This document shows positions 1-5,351 of a DNA stretch of 5,564 nt, one piece after another. Source of the DNA: Sporomusa sp. (GTDB lineage Bacteria > Bacillota_C > Negativicutes > Sporomusales > Sporomusaceae). The first letter of the stretch is position 1, and the number at the start of each line of letters is the position of its first letter. The position numbers were made by a program, and so were the translations under genes. Under the pieces are notes generated by a model. That model worked only from the letters and a program-made list of their open reading frames with translations, ran no database searches and was not told the origin of the DNA. The stretch covers positions 1 through 5,564 of the forward strand of contig JAQSXM010000256.1 of NCBI GenBank assembly GCA_029256645.1. The letters are read 5' to 3'.

Positions 1-111
1 CTGGCTATCGCTTCAGATGTTAAAGTATATGATGATGTGCCCCATTTTTGTTTAGATGATGCAGCAGATATGGCTGATTTTTTGGCTGCAAATGTTATTA
101 ATCAAAAATAG
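1..111 (+). CDS. 3' end of an unrecognised protein (partial)
   Basis: The window opens inside a reading frame whose last 36 codons are visible, ending at TAG 109-111. The tail is mixed acidic and hydrophobic (for example VYDDVPHFCLDDAADMADF), as in the C-terminal helix of a soluble protein, and has no membrane segment or metal-binding motif. I do not recognise the family and assign no function. It points the same way as the downstream genes. No hairpin terminator is visible just after its stop, so some read-through into the riboswitch leader is possible. That this is coding rests on the open frame, sensible composition and clean stop only; the 5' end lies outside the window. Confidence 0.6.
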   Translation: MAIASDVKVYDDVPHFCLDDAADMADFLAANVINQK

Positions 112-123
112 GTACTGTATAAT
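95..123 (+). promoter_or_regulatory. Possible sigma-A promoter (distal) for the riboswitch leader
   Basis: A perfect -10 hexamer TATAAT lies at 118-123, preceded directly by TG. The hexamer 17 bases upstream, TTATTA (95-100), matches the -35 consensus at only three of six positions. Transcription would start near 130. It overlaps the end of the upstream reading frame. It is an alternative or addition to the candidate at 197-225, and AT-rich DNA makes chance matches likely. Confidence 0.3.
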
Positions 124-196
124 TTTATGAACTTTATTTTAGTTTAGTAATGGTTGCGCATTATGCAAGAAGAGAATATCCTGGTAATGTTTTTTA

Positions 197-225
197 TTGG
201 AAATAAATAATATAAATATTATAAA
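197..225 (+). promoter_or_regulatory. Likely sigma-A promoter for the tandem riboswitch and aor transcript
   Basis: TTGGAA (197-202, four of six to TTGACA), a 17-base spacer and TATAAA (220-225, five of six to TATAAT) make a reasonable housekeeping promoter. The predicted start near 232 places the first aptamer (273) about 40 bases into the transcript, a usual distance for a terminating riboswitch. The flanking DNA is very AT-rich, so this is only a moderate call. Confidence 0.45.
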
Positions 226-272
226 TATTTGCAGGAATATAGAAGTGTACAGCGAATATATATTATAAAGAG

Positions 273-354
273 TTCCGAGTTGCTATCGCCAGATAGGTGA
301 TGGTAAACGTGGGTGCGAGAAGGAATTTTCGTGCCAGCCATTGTGCAAAGGAAG
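273..354 (+). promoter_or_regulatory. Moco/tungsten-cofactor family riboswitch aptamer, copy 1
   Basis: Three helices can be drawn. The closing stem pairs TTCC (273-276) with GGAA (350-353). A hairpin pairs 283-290 with 296-303. A 10-bp stem pairs 312-321 with 326-335 around the GNRA loop GGAA. Conserved single-stranded parts are TTCCGA at the start, AAACGT between the hairpins, and GCCA..TG.GCAAAGGAAG at the end. From memory, TCCG at the 5' end and GCAAAGGAAG at the 3' end of a compact multi-helix RNA are the signature of the Moco RNA family, which binds molybdenum or tungsten pterin cofactor. Its place ahead of a tungsto/molybdoenzyme supports this. The compact form may be the tungsten variant, but sequence alone does not settle which metal. 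A second copy with the same architecture lies at 462-546. Confidence 0.82.
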
Positions 355-386
355 TCCGTTAATACGGGCTTCCTTTGTTTATTTTC
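346..386 (+). terminator. Intrinsic terminator of riboswitch 1 (expression platform)
   Basis: AAAGGAAGTCCGT (347-359) pairs along its whole length with ACGGGCTTCCTTT (364-376) around a TAAT loop. There is one G-U pair, and C346-G377 adds a further pair. The U-rich run GTTTATTTT follows. The 5' strand consists of the conserved 3' end of aptamer 1, so closing the aptamer (TTCC 273-276 with GGAA 350-353) and forming the terminator exclude each other. The predicted logic is that cofactor binding prevents termination and turns the gene on. Confidence 0.85.
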
Positions 387-461
387 TAGTCTGTACATGT
401 GGCTGATGTCCTGTGCCTACTATGTGATGAGTCCATTAGAAGCTAGAAAACCTAATATTTG

Positions 462-546
462 CTTCCGATTTATTATTATCCTACAGGGAGGTAATAAACG
501 TAAGGTACGATGAGCAATTATCGCGCCCGCCAATGCGCAAAGGAAG
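462..546 (+). promoter_or_regulatory. Moco/tungsten-cofactor family riboswitch aptamer, copy 2
   Basis: The order of elements matches copy 1. CTTCC (462-466) pairs with GGAAG (542-546). A hairpin pairs 470-477 with 490-497 and is extended by CC/GG at its tip. A 10-bp stem pairs 504-513 with 518-527 (one A-C mismatch) around the GNRA loop GCAA. The same single-stranded blocks recur: TTCCGA, AAACGT and GCCA.TG.GCAAAGGAAG. The helices differ in sequence from copy 1 but keep length and pairing, which is compensatory change as expected of a functional RNA and not of a recent duplication. It begins 75 bases after the terminator of copy 1. Confidence 0.82.
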
Positions 547-581
547 AGGTTCTAGAATGTTTTTTTAGTGCCTCTTTTTTT
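539..581 (+). terminator. Intrinsic terminator of riboswitch 2 (expression platform)
   Basis: AAGAGGTTCT (544-553) pairs with AGTGCCTCTT (567-576), with one T-T mismatch and one G-U pair, around a 13-base loop. The stem can extend outward through 542-543, and the U-run 575-581 follows. Its 5' strand again includes the GGAAG that closes aptamer 2, so the same competition applies as in copy 1. The stem is weaker than terminator 1. It ends about 35 bases before the aor start codon, so only transcripts passing both terminators reach the gene. Confidence 0.75.
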
Positions 582-616
582 ATGTTTAAGACCAAATTAT
601 TTAGGGAGGGATTTTC

Positions 617-2356
617 ATGAATAAATTTATCCGTGTAAACATGACAACCAAGGAAGTCACAACAAGTGAGACCCCAGAGAAGTATGCAGGTATCGCAGGT
701 CGCGCACTTACTTCAAACTTCGTCAACGATGAAGTTAAGCCTACATGCCATGCGCTGGGAAAAAACAACAAGCTGATTCTTGCCCCTGGTTTCCTAAGTG
801 GTACTAATGCTGCTCAGTCCGGCCGGCTCTCAGTAGGTGCTAAGAGCCCACTGACTGGCACCATCAAGGAAAGTAACAGTGGTGGAACTTTCTCCCAGAA
901 GATGGCTAAAATGGGTATTAAGGCTCTTGTTATTGAAGGACTGCCTGCAGAAGACCAATTCTATATACTTAAAATTGATATGAATGGTGTAACCATAGAG
1001 GATGCTCCGGCTGAAATCCTCGGCGGTTGTGGCAACTACGAAGCGATTAAAGTCTTAAATGAAAAATATGGTGCAAAAGTTGGTATCGCGCTGGCAGGGC
1101 CGGCTGGTGAATATTGTCTGCCTACCGCTAATATTTCTTTTAAAGATCCTGAAGGCAACATCCGTAGTGCTGGTCGTGGCGGTCTGGGTGCAGTGATGGG
1201 TTCAAAGAAGGTAAAAGCGCTTATCATTGATGACACCGGCGCCCCTGGTGTTACCCTCGCAAAACCAGAGGAATTCAAGGCAGCGGCTAGAGCGTTTGCC
1301 AAGGCTTTGACTACCCATCCGGTTACCGGTCAGGCATTGCCAGCGTATGGTACAGACGTGTTGGTTAACATCATCAATGAAGCTGGTGGTTTGCCTGCTA
1401 AGAATTTCACTGCTGGCCGCATCGACTGGAATGACAAAATCTCCGGTGAAACTTTGAATGCTACGATTAGTGAGCGTGGCGGCGAAGGCAAAGTCTCCCA
1501 CGGTTGCCATACTGGCTGTATCATTCGTTGTTCACAGTGGTATCCGGATAAGAACGGCAAATACATCACGAGTGGTTTTGAGTATGAAACCATCTGGGCC
1601 CTTGGCGCTGACGCCGGTATTCAGGATCTGGATGACATCGCGTATATTGACCGTGCTATGGACGATGTTGGCGTAGATGCTATCGACGTTTCTGTTGCTA
1701 TAGCGACCGCTATCGAAGGCGGCTTGCTTCCTTGGGGCGATGGCAAGGCTGCTTTGGACGCTGTTAAACAAATCGCCACTCCTACCCCGCTTGGCCGGAT
1801 AATTGGTGGCGGTACAGCGATTGTCGGTAAGGTCTGCGGTCTATTCCGTACTCCTGTTGTTAAAGATCAGGCTATCCCGGCGTATGATCCGCGTTCCATT
1901 AAAGGTATCGGTCTGACCTATGCCACTACGCCTATGGGAGCCGACCATACGTCTGGTTACTGTATTGCCACAAACATCCTAAAAGTTGGCGGTTATGTAG
2001 ATCCGCTTAAGAAGGAAGGTCAAATAGAGCTTTCCCGTAACCTGCAAATTGCCACTGCTGCTGTTGATAGTACTGGCATGTGTCTCTTCATTGCCTTCGC
2101 TATCCTGGATATTCCTGAAGGATTCAATGCGCTGGTCGATATGATCAATGCCCGCTATGGTTTGTCGCTGACAGCTGACGACGTAACTGATCTCGGAAAA
2201 TCGATTCTTAAAGCAGAGCGAGCCTTTAATGCAGCAGCTGGCTTTACTAACGCTCACGACCGTTTACCTGAATTCTTTGAATATGAGCCATGCCCGCCGC
2301 ATAATGCTGTTTGGGACTTCACGCCTGAAGAAATCGACGAAGTCTACAATTTTTAG
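617..2356 (+). CDS. aor: Aldehyde:ferredoxin oxidoreductase (tungsten/molybdenum pterin enzyme)
   Basis: This cytoplasmic enzyme family converts aldehydes to carboxylic acids, or the reverse, with ferredoxin as electron partner; the active site is a bis-pterin tungsten centre beside a 4Fe-4S cluster. The 579 residues are near the usual 600-620. The N-terminal cofactor-binding domain (about 1-205) shows GRLSVGAKSPLTGTI (69-83), NSGG (87-90) and GRGGLGAVMGSKKVKA (186-201). The C-terminal domain holds the cluster ligands Cys297, Cys301 and Cys305, with the fourth, Cys489, in DSTGMC (484-489). MGADHTSGY (from 440) and HDRLPEFF near the end are also typical. The cysteine spacing C-x3-C-x3-C differs from the C-x2-C-x3-C I recall for classical archaeal enzymes. 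The start is supported by GGGAGGG (604-610) six bases ahead. Expression is probably governed by the tandem riboswitches upstream, and a terminator follows the stop. No signal peptide is seen. Substrate and metal are not determined. Confidence 0.95.
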   Translation: MNKFIRVNMTTKEVTTSETPEKYAGIAGRALTSNFVNDEVKPTCHALGKNNKLILAPGFLSGTNAAQSGRLSVGAKSPLTGTIKESNSGGTFSQKMAKMGIKALVIEGLPAEDQFYILKIDMNGVTIEDAPAEILGGCGNYEAIKVLNEKYGAKVGIALAGPAGEYCLPTANISFKDPEGNIRSAGRGGLGAVMGSKKVKALIIDDTGAPGVTLAKPEEFKAAARAFAKALTTHPVTGQALPAYGTDVLVNIINEAGGLPAKNFTAGRIDWNDKISGETLNATISERGGEGKVSHGCHTGCIIRCSQWYPDKNGKYITSGFEYETIWALGADAGIQDLDDIAYIDRAMDDVGVDAIDVSVAIATAIEGGLLPWGDGKAALDAVKQIATPTPLGRIIGGGTAIVGKVCGLFRTPVVKDQAIPAYDPRSIKGIGLTYATTPMGADHTSGYCIATNILKVGGYVDPLKKEGQIELSRNLQIATAAVDSTGMCLFIAFAILDIPEGFNALVDMINARYGLSLTADDVTDLGKSILKAERAFNAAAGFTNAHDRLPEFFEYEPCPPHNAVWDFTPEEIDEVYNF

Positions 2357-2365
2357 CCAATTTAA

Positions 2366-2391
2366 AAAAGCCGGGCTTAAGCCCGGCTTTT
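2366..2391 (+). terminator. Strong intrinsic terminator after aor
   Basis: AAAAGCCGGGC (2366-2376) and GCCCGGCTTTT (2381-2391) form a perfect 11-bp stem around TTAA, with a GC-rich core and a terminal U-run, ten bases after the aor stop. The hairpin is symmetric and could act in both directions. It separates aor from the downstream MoaD-like gene, which therefore probably has its own promoter. Confidence 0.93.
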
Positions 2392-2423
2392 AACTAATAC
2401 TAAGATGACCATTTTCGATAAGT

Positions 2424-2439
2424 TGGCATTGGCACCGCT
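2424..2439 (+). promoter_or_regulatory. Candidate promoter of the MoaD-like gene (sigma-54-like; sigma-A alternative)
   Basis: TGGCAT at 2424-2429 has its GG (2425-2426) exactly ten bases from a GC (2437-2438), the spacing sigma-54 requires, but the -12 element reads CCGCT and not TTGCW. The predicted start near 2450 would leave a complete ribosome binding site (2457-2462) in a 19-base leader. The same DNA can be read as a sigma-A promoter: TTGGCA (2423-2428), 16 bases, TAAAAT (2445-2450). That would start transcription inside the ribosome binding site, which makes it less attractive. TTGGCA also occurs as a direct doublet (2423-2434). Confidence 0.4.
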
Positions 2440-2468
2440 TCATTTAAAATAATTTTAGGGGGATTTGT

Positions 2469-2705
2469 ATGGTCGTGGAAGTGCGTTTATATGCTACATT
2501 GAGGCGTTATGCGCCATCAAGTCCGTATGGAGTAATAACAGCAGATGTGCCTGCTGGAAGTTCAGTACTTGATTTAGTGAAAAAAATTGAAATTGATCCG
2601 ACCGAGATTCACTTGATTATGGTAAATGGTATAGGGTGTGAGTTTGAACAGATTGTAAGCAATGGTGACCGGGTTGGCTTGTTCCCGCCTGTAGGTGGGG
2701 GTTAG
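2469..2705 (+). CDS. MoaD/ThiS-family sulfur carrier protein
   Basis: This 78-residue protein is a small ubiquitin-like (beta-grasp) sulfur carrier. The N-terminal strand VEVRLYATLRRY, the VPAGSSVLDLVKKI helix region, the IHLIMVNG strand, NGDRVGLFPPV and the C-terminal Gly-Gly-Gly match MoaD. In this family the terminal Gly-Gly is adenylated by a MoeB/ThiF-type enzyme, converted to a thiocarboxylate, and donates sulfur to the pterin dithiolene made by molybdopterin synthase. Length fits the family. The start is well supported by AGGGGG (2457-2462) six bases ahead. The position between aor and its probable regulator suggests a carrier dedicated to the tungsten/molybdenum cofactor of the oxidoreductase and not a general one, but no MoaE or MoeB partner is visible. 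The terminator at 2366-2391 argues for separate transcription from aor. The 75-base gap downstream allows co-transcription with the regulator. Confidence 0.9.
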   Translation: MVVEVRLYATLRRYAPSSPYGVITADVPAGSSVLDLVKKIEIDPTEIHLIMVNGIGCEFEQIVSNGDRVGLFPPVGGG

Positions 2706-2706
2706 T

Positions 2707-2725
2707 CGTGCGGTGGTACTGCACG
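2707..2725 (+). other. Hairpin between the MoaD-like gene and the regulator
   Basis: CGTGCGGT (2707-2714) pairs with ACTGCACG (2718-2725), eight pairs including one G-U, around a GGT loop. It starts one base after the MoaD-like stop codon. No U-run follows, so it is not a standard terminator. It could be an mRNA stability or processing element that lets the short upstream gene and the regulator be expressed at different levels. Confidence 0.4.
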
Positions 2726-2765
2726 TTGATTGCGATTCTATAGCATAAAGTGAATGGCTAATAAG

Positions 2766-2772
2766 AAAGGAG
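2766..2772 (+). promoter_or_regulatory. Ribosome binding site that decides the regulator start
   Basis: AAAGGAG sits eight bases ahead of the ATG at 2781. The in-frame ATG at 2754, nine codons earlier, has no purine-rich site in front of it. The Shine-Dalgarno sequence would lie inside the coding region if 2754 were used. The start at 2781 is therefore preferred. Confidence 0.75.
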
Positions 2773-2780
2773 TGGCCTGT

Positions 2781-4775
2781 ATGACGATTGTAGCTTTGCC
2801 CATGATGGACCCTGTTTACGTGGAATGGGAAGAATTTATAAATACAGGTAATCCCTATAAGTGCAAAGTTCGTCAGCCGATTGCTGAGTCGTGGGACAGG
2901 TGTTATCATGTGGGGATAGATCCTTATGATGATAAAATTCACCATAGGTTGGATGATTTGAACCTGCATAAGCTTTTGAAAGAAAAAGCAAAGCTTATTG
3001 AGATAGCAAAACCCTTTATGTCTAAGCTTCATAAATTTTTTAAAGGATCTGGCTTTATCGTTGTATTAGCTGACGAAAATGGCTGCGTTCTTGAAATGTT
3101 GTGCGACGAAGATATTCGCCAGAATCCGATGACTAGATACTTTTATCCTGGCGTTAGCTGGCGGGAAGAAGCGGTCGGGACTAATGCTATTGGTACAGTG
3201 ATCAAACTGGGAAAATCACTACAGGTATCGGGTGCGGAGCATTATTGTAAAGAAATTCATTCTTTTTCCTGCTCGGCAGCGTCTATCTTTGATTCTAATG
3301 GACGGATTATTGGTGTTCTAGATATATCCTACGCGTCCCATGCGTCTCATTTGCATACATTGGGAATTGTGGTAGTTATTGCTGAAGCTATCACTGCCCA
3401 GTTAGGTATTTACCAAAAAAATTGTGAATTGGCTTTGATTAACAAAAAGATGACCAATTTTTTTAATACCGTTTCCGATGGCGTGCTTATAGTTGATAAC
3501 AATGAGGTTGTAATAGAAATAAACCCTGCAGGCAAGGCTATGCTCGGAAAGTCGGAGCAACACGTTTTGGGAATAGAACTTAAGCGACTATTTGACAGTA
3601 GATCCGGGGAGATTCTAACTACTAGTAAAAGTTATCAGGATGTAGAAATAATAGTAGATTCCCACGGGAGCAGATGCCCTTGTGTGGCTTCTCGTAATCC
3701 TATAATTAATGAGCAAGACGTAATAACTGGTGGCATCATTTTTCTCAAACCTATCAAACAAGTAAAAACTATGGTAAATCGTTTTATTGACAACTCAGCA
3801 ACTTTTCAGTTCAGCGATATTATTGGAAAAAGTATTCAAATCTGCGAAGCTATACATGTTGGAACCCGGGCTGCGGCCACTACCTCAACTGTTCTAATCA
3901 ATGGTGAAAGTGGCACAGGTAAAGAAATATTTGCTCAGGCTATTCACAACCGGAGTGCCAATCATAATGGCCCATTTGTGGCTGTCAATTGCGGTGCGAT
4001 CCCACGGGAGCTGATTGGCAGTGAGCTATTTGGTTATGATGAAGGGGCTTTTACAGGGGCAAAACGAGGCGGTAAGCTGGGGAAGTTTGAAATAGCTTCT
4101 GGCGGAACTCTTTTTTTGGATGAAATTGGTGACATGCCTCTCGAACAGCAGACAGCCCTACTTAGAGTGATACAAGAAAGAAAAGTGACGCGTATTGGTA
4201 GCGATAAGATAATTCCGATTACCATTCGCTTGATTTGTGCTACAAACAAGAATCTGCTGGAAGAAGTAGAAAAAGGAACCTTTCGGCTTGATCTATATTA
4301 TAGATTGAATGTTTTATCGATCATGATTCCTCCGTTGCGAGATCGCCGTGAAGATATACAACCGCTTTTTGAACATTTTTTAGGAAAGTTAAGCCGCGAA
4401 CAGGGGCGTGAATTTTCTGCGGAATCTGAAGTCATTGATTATTTAAATGGATATCACTGGCCCGGTAACGTCCGGGAGCTGCAAAATGTGGTCGAACACG
4501 CGGCATGTTTAGCTGAAAATGGGGTTATTACTGTGGGGCATTTACCTGAAGTGCTTTATGTACCAGCTTCGCTTATGGAACTGGCAACAATCCAAGCAGA
4601 TGAGACTGTTTTTAACCGGAAGCAGAGGCAAAAGATAGCGGGATTTACAGAGAGAACTAAGATAATTAATAAGCTCAATGCATTTGCTGGAAATGTTAGT
4701 CGAGTAGCTAAGGAATTAGGGATATCCCGCAACACTCTATATAATAAGATGCGACTGTATTCGATTAAAAACTAG
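2781..4775 (+). CDS. Sigma-54-dependent activator, AcoR-like (GAF-PAS-AAA+-HTH)
   Basis: The 664 residues form a bacterial enhancer-binding protein that uses ATP to open sigma-54 RNA polymerase promoters. The N-terminal GAF-like region (about 50-205) has [13 protein letters not shown] (127-139) and a CSAASIFD...GVLDIS stretch, hallmarks of AcoR-type regulators. A PAS-like domain follows (about 220-335; [21 protein letters not shown]). The AAA+ domain (about 355-575) carries Walker A GESGTGKE (375-382), the sigma-54 contact loop GAFTGA (422-427) and Walker [12 protein letters not shown] (441-451). [10 protein letters not shown] closes it. A Fis-type HTH sits at 638-660. There is no receiver domain, so control is probably by a small ligand and not by phosphorylation. 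All catalytic motifs are intact. Likely targets are the sigma-54 sites flanking the gene. By context it may sense an aldehyde, acid or cofactor-related molecule, but the ligand is unknown. An alternative start at 2754 adds nine residues. Confidence 0.93.
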   Translation: MTIVALPMMDPVYVEWEEFINTGNPYKCKVRQPIAESWDRCYHVGIDPYDDKIHHRLDDLNLHKLLKEKAKLIEIAKPFMSKLHKFFKGSGFIVVLADENGCVLEMLCDEDIRQNPMTRYFYPGVSWREEAVGTNAIGTVIKLGKSLQVSGAEHYCKEIHSFSCSAASIFDSNGRIIGVLDISYASHASHLHTLGIVVVIAEAITAQLGIYQKNCELALINKKMTNFFNTVSDGVLIVDNNEVVIEINPAGKAMLGKSEQHVLGIELKRLFDSRSGEILTTSKSYQDVEIIVDSHGSRCPCVASRNPIINEQDVITGGIIFLKPIKQVKTMVNRFIDNSATFQFSDIIGKSIQICEAIHVGTRAAATTSTVLINGESGTGKEIFAQAIHNRSANHNGPFVAVNCGAIPRELIGSELFGYDEGAFTGAKRGGKLGKFEIASGGTLFLDEIGDMPLEQQTALLRVIQERKVTRIGSDKIIPITIRLICATNKNLLEEVEKGTFRLDLYYRLNVLSIMIPPLRDRREDIQPLFEHFLGKLSREQGREFSAESEVIDYLNGYHWPGNVRELQNVVEHAACLAENGVITVGHLPEVLYVPASLMELATIQADETVFNRKQRQKIAGFTERTKIINKLNAFAGNVSRVAKELGISRNTLYNKMRLYSIKN

Positions 4776-4838
4776 TTAAAGCAATTTTTCCAGGCTCTTT
4801 TAATGAGGTAGGTGAATAGACTGGTAATTGACCTAAAG

Positions 4839-4909
4839 TAAGTGTTATCTTGGAGTGTGTAAAATGTGTAATTTTATTGCGCAATGTAAATAGTCCAAGG
4901 TAACACTTA
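4839..4909. repeat. Long inverted repeat with central palindrome, candidate enhancer (UAS)
   Basis: AAGTGTTATCTTGGA (4840-4854) is the reverse complement of TCCAAGGTAACACTT (4894-4908) except at one position, which would be a G-U pair in RNA; T4839-A4909 adds another pair. The 39-base interval contains the perfect palindrome ATTGCGCAAT (4876-4885). The centre is about 170 bases upstream of the predicted sigma-54 start near 5048, where enhancer sites for sigma-54 activators usually lie. No U-run follows the right arm, so a terminator is unlikely. The role as binding site for the adjacent activator is inference. Confidence 0.6.
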
Positions 4910-5021
4910 TGGAGCAGTAGAATAGCATCTGTATAGTACATTGAGTTATTATCAGTCAAAAAATAGGGGTGAGTACCTGGTTTGACAGCAATAGACTGTT
5001 TATTTTGAATTCTTTCATGGT

Positions 5022-5037
5022 TGGCATAATACTTGCA
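5022..5037 (+). promoter_or_regulatory. Sigma-54 (-24/-12) promoter
   Basis: TGGCATAATACTTGCA matches the consensus TGGCAYRNNNNTTGCW at every defined position: GG at 5023-5024, ten bases, GC at 5035-5036, with a T on the 5' side of TGGCA. Transcription would start near 5048, toward the MoaD-like gene at 5352. The sigma-54 activator gene ends about 250 bases upstream. No convincing sigma-A promoter was found overlapping it. Confidence 0.78.
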
Positions 5038-5110
5038 ATAAATAGGGTTGTGAGGATTAAACAGCAAAACTTTAATGCGTTGTATATAGTTATCATTTGA
5101 TAGTAAAAGG

Positions 5111-5150
5111 GGTTGGGGTATATTCATCATAGCATGAAAATAAACCAACC
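5111..5150 (+). other. Possible hairpin in the leader of the second MoaD-like gene
   Basis: GGTTGG (5111-5116) can pair with CCAACC (5145-5150), and inside this TATTCAT and ATGAAAATA pair with a two-base bulge around CATAGC. It would lie about 60 bases into the transcript from the sigma-54 promoter. No U-run follows. It does not match a riboswitch family I recognise, and short pairings in AT-rich DNA can arise by chance. Confidence 0.3.
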
Positions 5151-5351
5151 TGATTTATATTTTCAGTGATTTGGCGTAATAGTTCGTAAATGGGTTATTA
5201 TTAATGCAGTGGTAACCTAAGAGAAACGCGCAATATACATAAACTGTAAAACAAACTATACCTATTTATTATCATGTAGTAAAATAGAACATGTATATAT
5301 ATGAATGGGTAGAAAGATGAATATGGTCGAATCATCTAAGGAGGAATATAA

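Larger units (their letters stand above)
4776..5351 (+). other. 576-base intergenic region with sigma-54 control elements
   Basis: The gap between the regulator and the second MoaD-like gene is AT-rich. No convincing gene or ordinary terminator was seen in it on the + strand. It holds an inverted repeat (4839-4909), a sigma-54 promoter (5022-5037), a possible leader hairpin (5111-5150) and the ribosome binding site AAGGAGG (5338-5344) of the next gene. A long open frame on the - strand (4765-5148) is treated as non-coding because its composition is unlike a protein and it has no spaced ribosome binding site. The roughly 300 bases between the predicted start (about 5048) and the next ATG are unexplained. 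Confidence 0.6.

Noticed and set aside
151..167. Sigma-54 promoter ahead of aor
   Set aside because: TGG and TGCA are present but the GG to GC interval is eleven bases and not the required ten, and the CACG part is missing.
313..513. A 66-codon open frame on the + strand in the leader
   Set aside because: It runs through the GNRA stem of aptamer 1, terminator 1 and most of aptamer 2, has no ribosome binding site, and its sequence is explained by RNA structure.
2754..2780. Upstream ATG as start of the sigma-54 activator
   Set aside because: No ribosome binding site precedes it, while AAAGGAG lies at proper distance from the in-frame ATG at 2781.
2574..3032. A 152-codon open frame on the - strand
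   Set aside because: It is antisense to the MoaD-like gene and the start of the regulator, both well supported by family motifs and ribosome binding sites.
4839..4909. Inverted repeat as an intrinsic terminator of the regulator gene
   Set aside because: The loop is 39 bases and no U-run follows the right arm, so it does not fit an intrinsic terminator.
4765..5148. A 127-codon open frame on the - strand after the regulator
   Set aside because: It begins with TTG without a spaced ribosome binding site, is rich in Tyr, His, Asn and Thr with few acidic residues, resembles no family I know, and covers the sigma-54 promoter and inverted repeat. Its length is more than expected by chance in AT-rich DNA, so a decayed gene cannot be fully excluded; a protein search would decide.
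5111..5150. Third copy of the Moco-type riboswitch ahead of the second MoaD-like gene
   Set aside because: No TTCCGA, AAACGT or GCAAAGGAAG element is present in 5048-5351; only a simple hairpin can be drawn.
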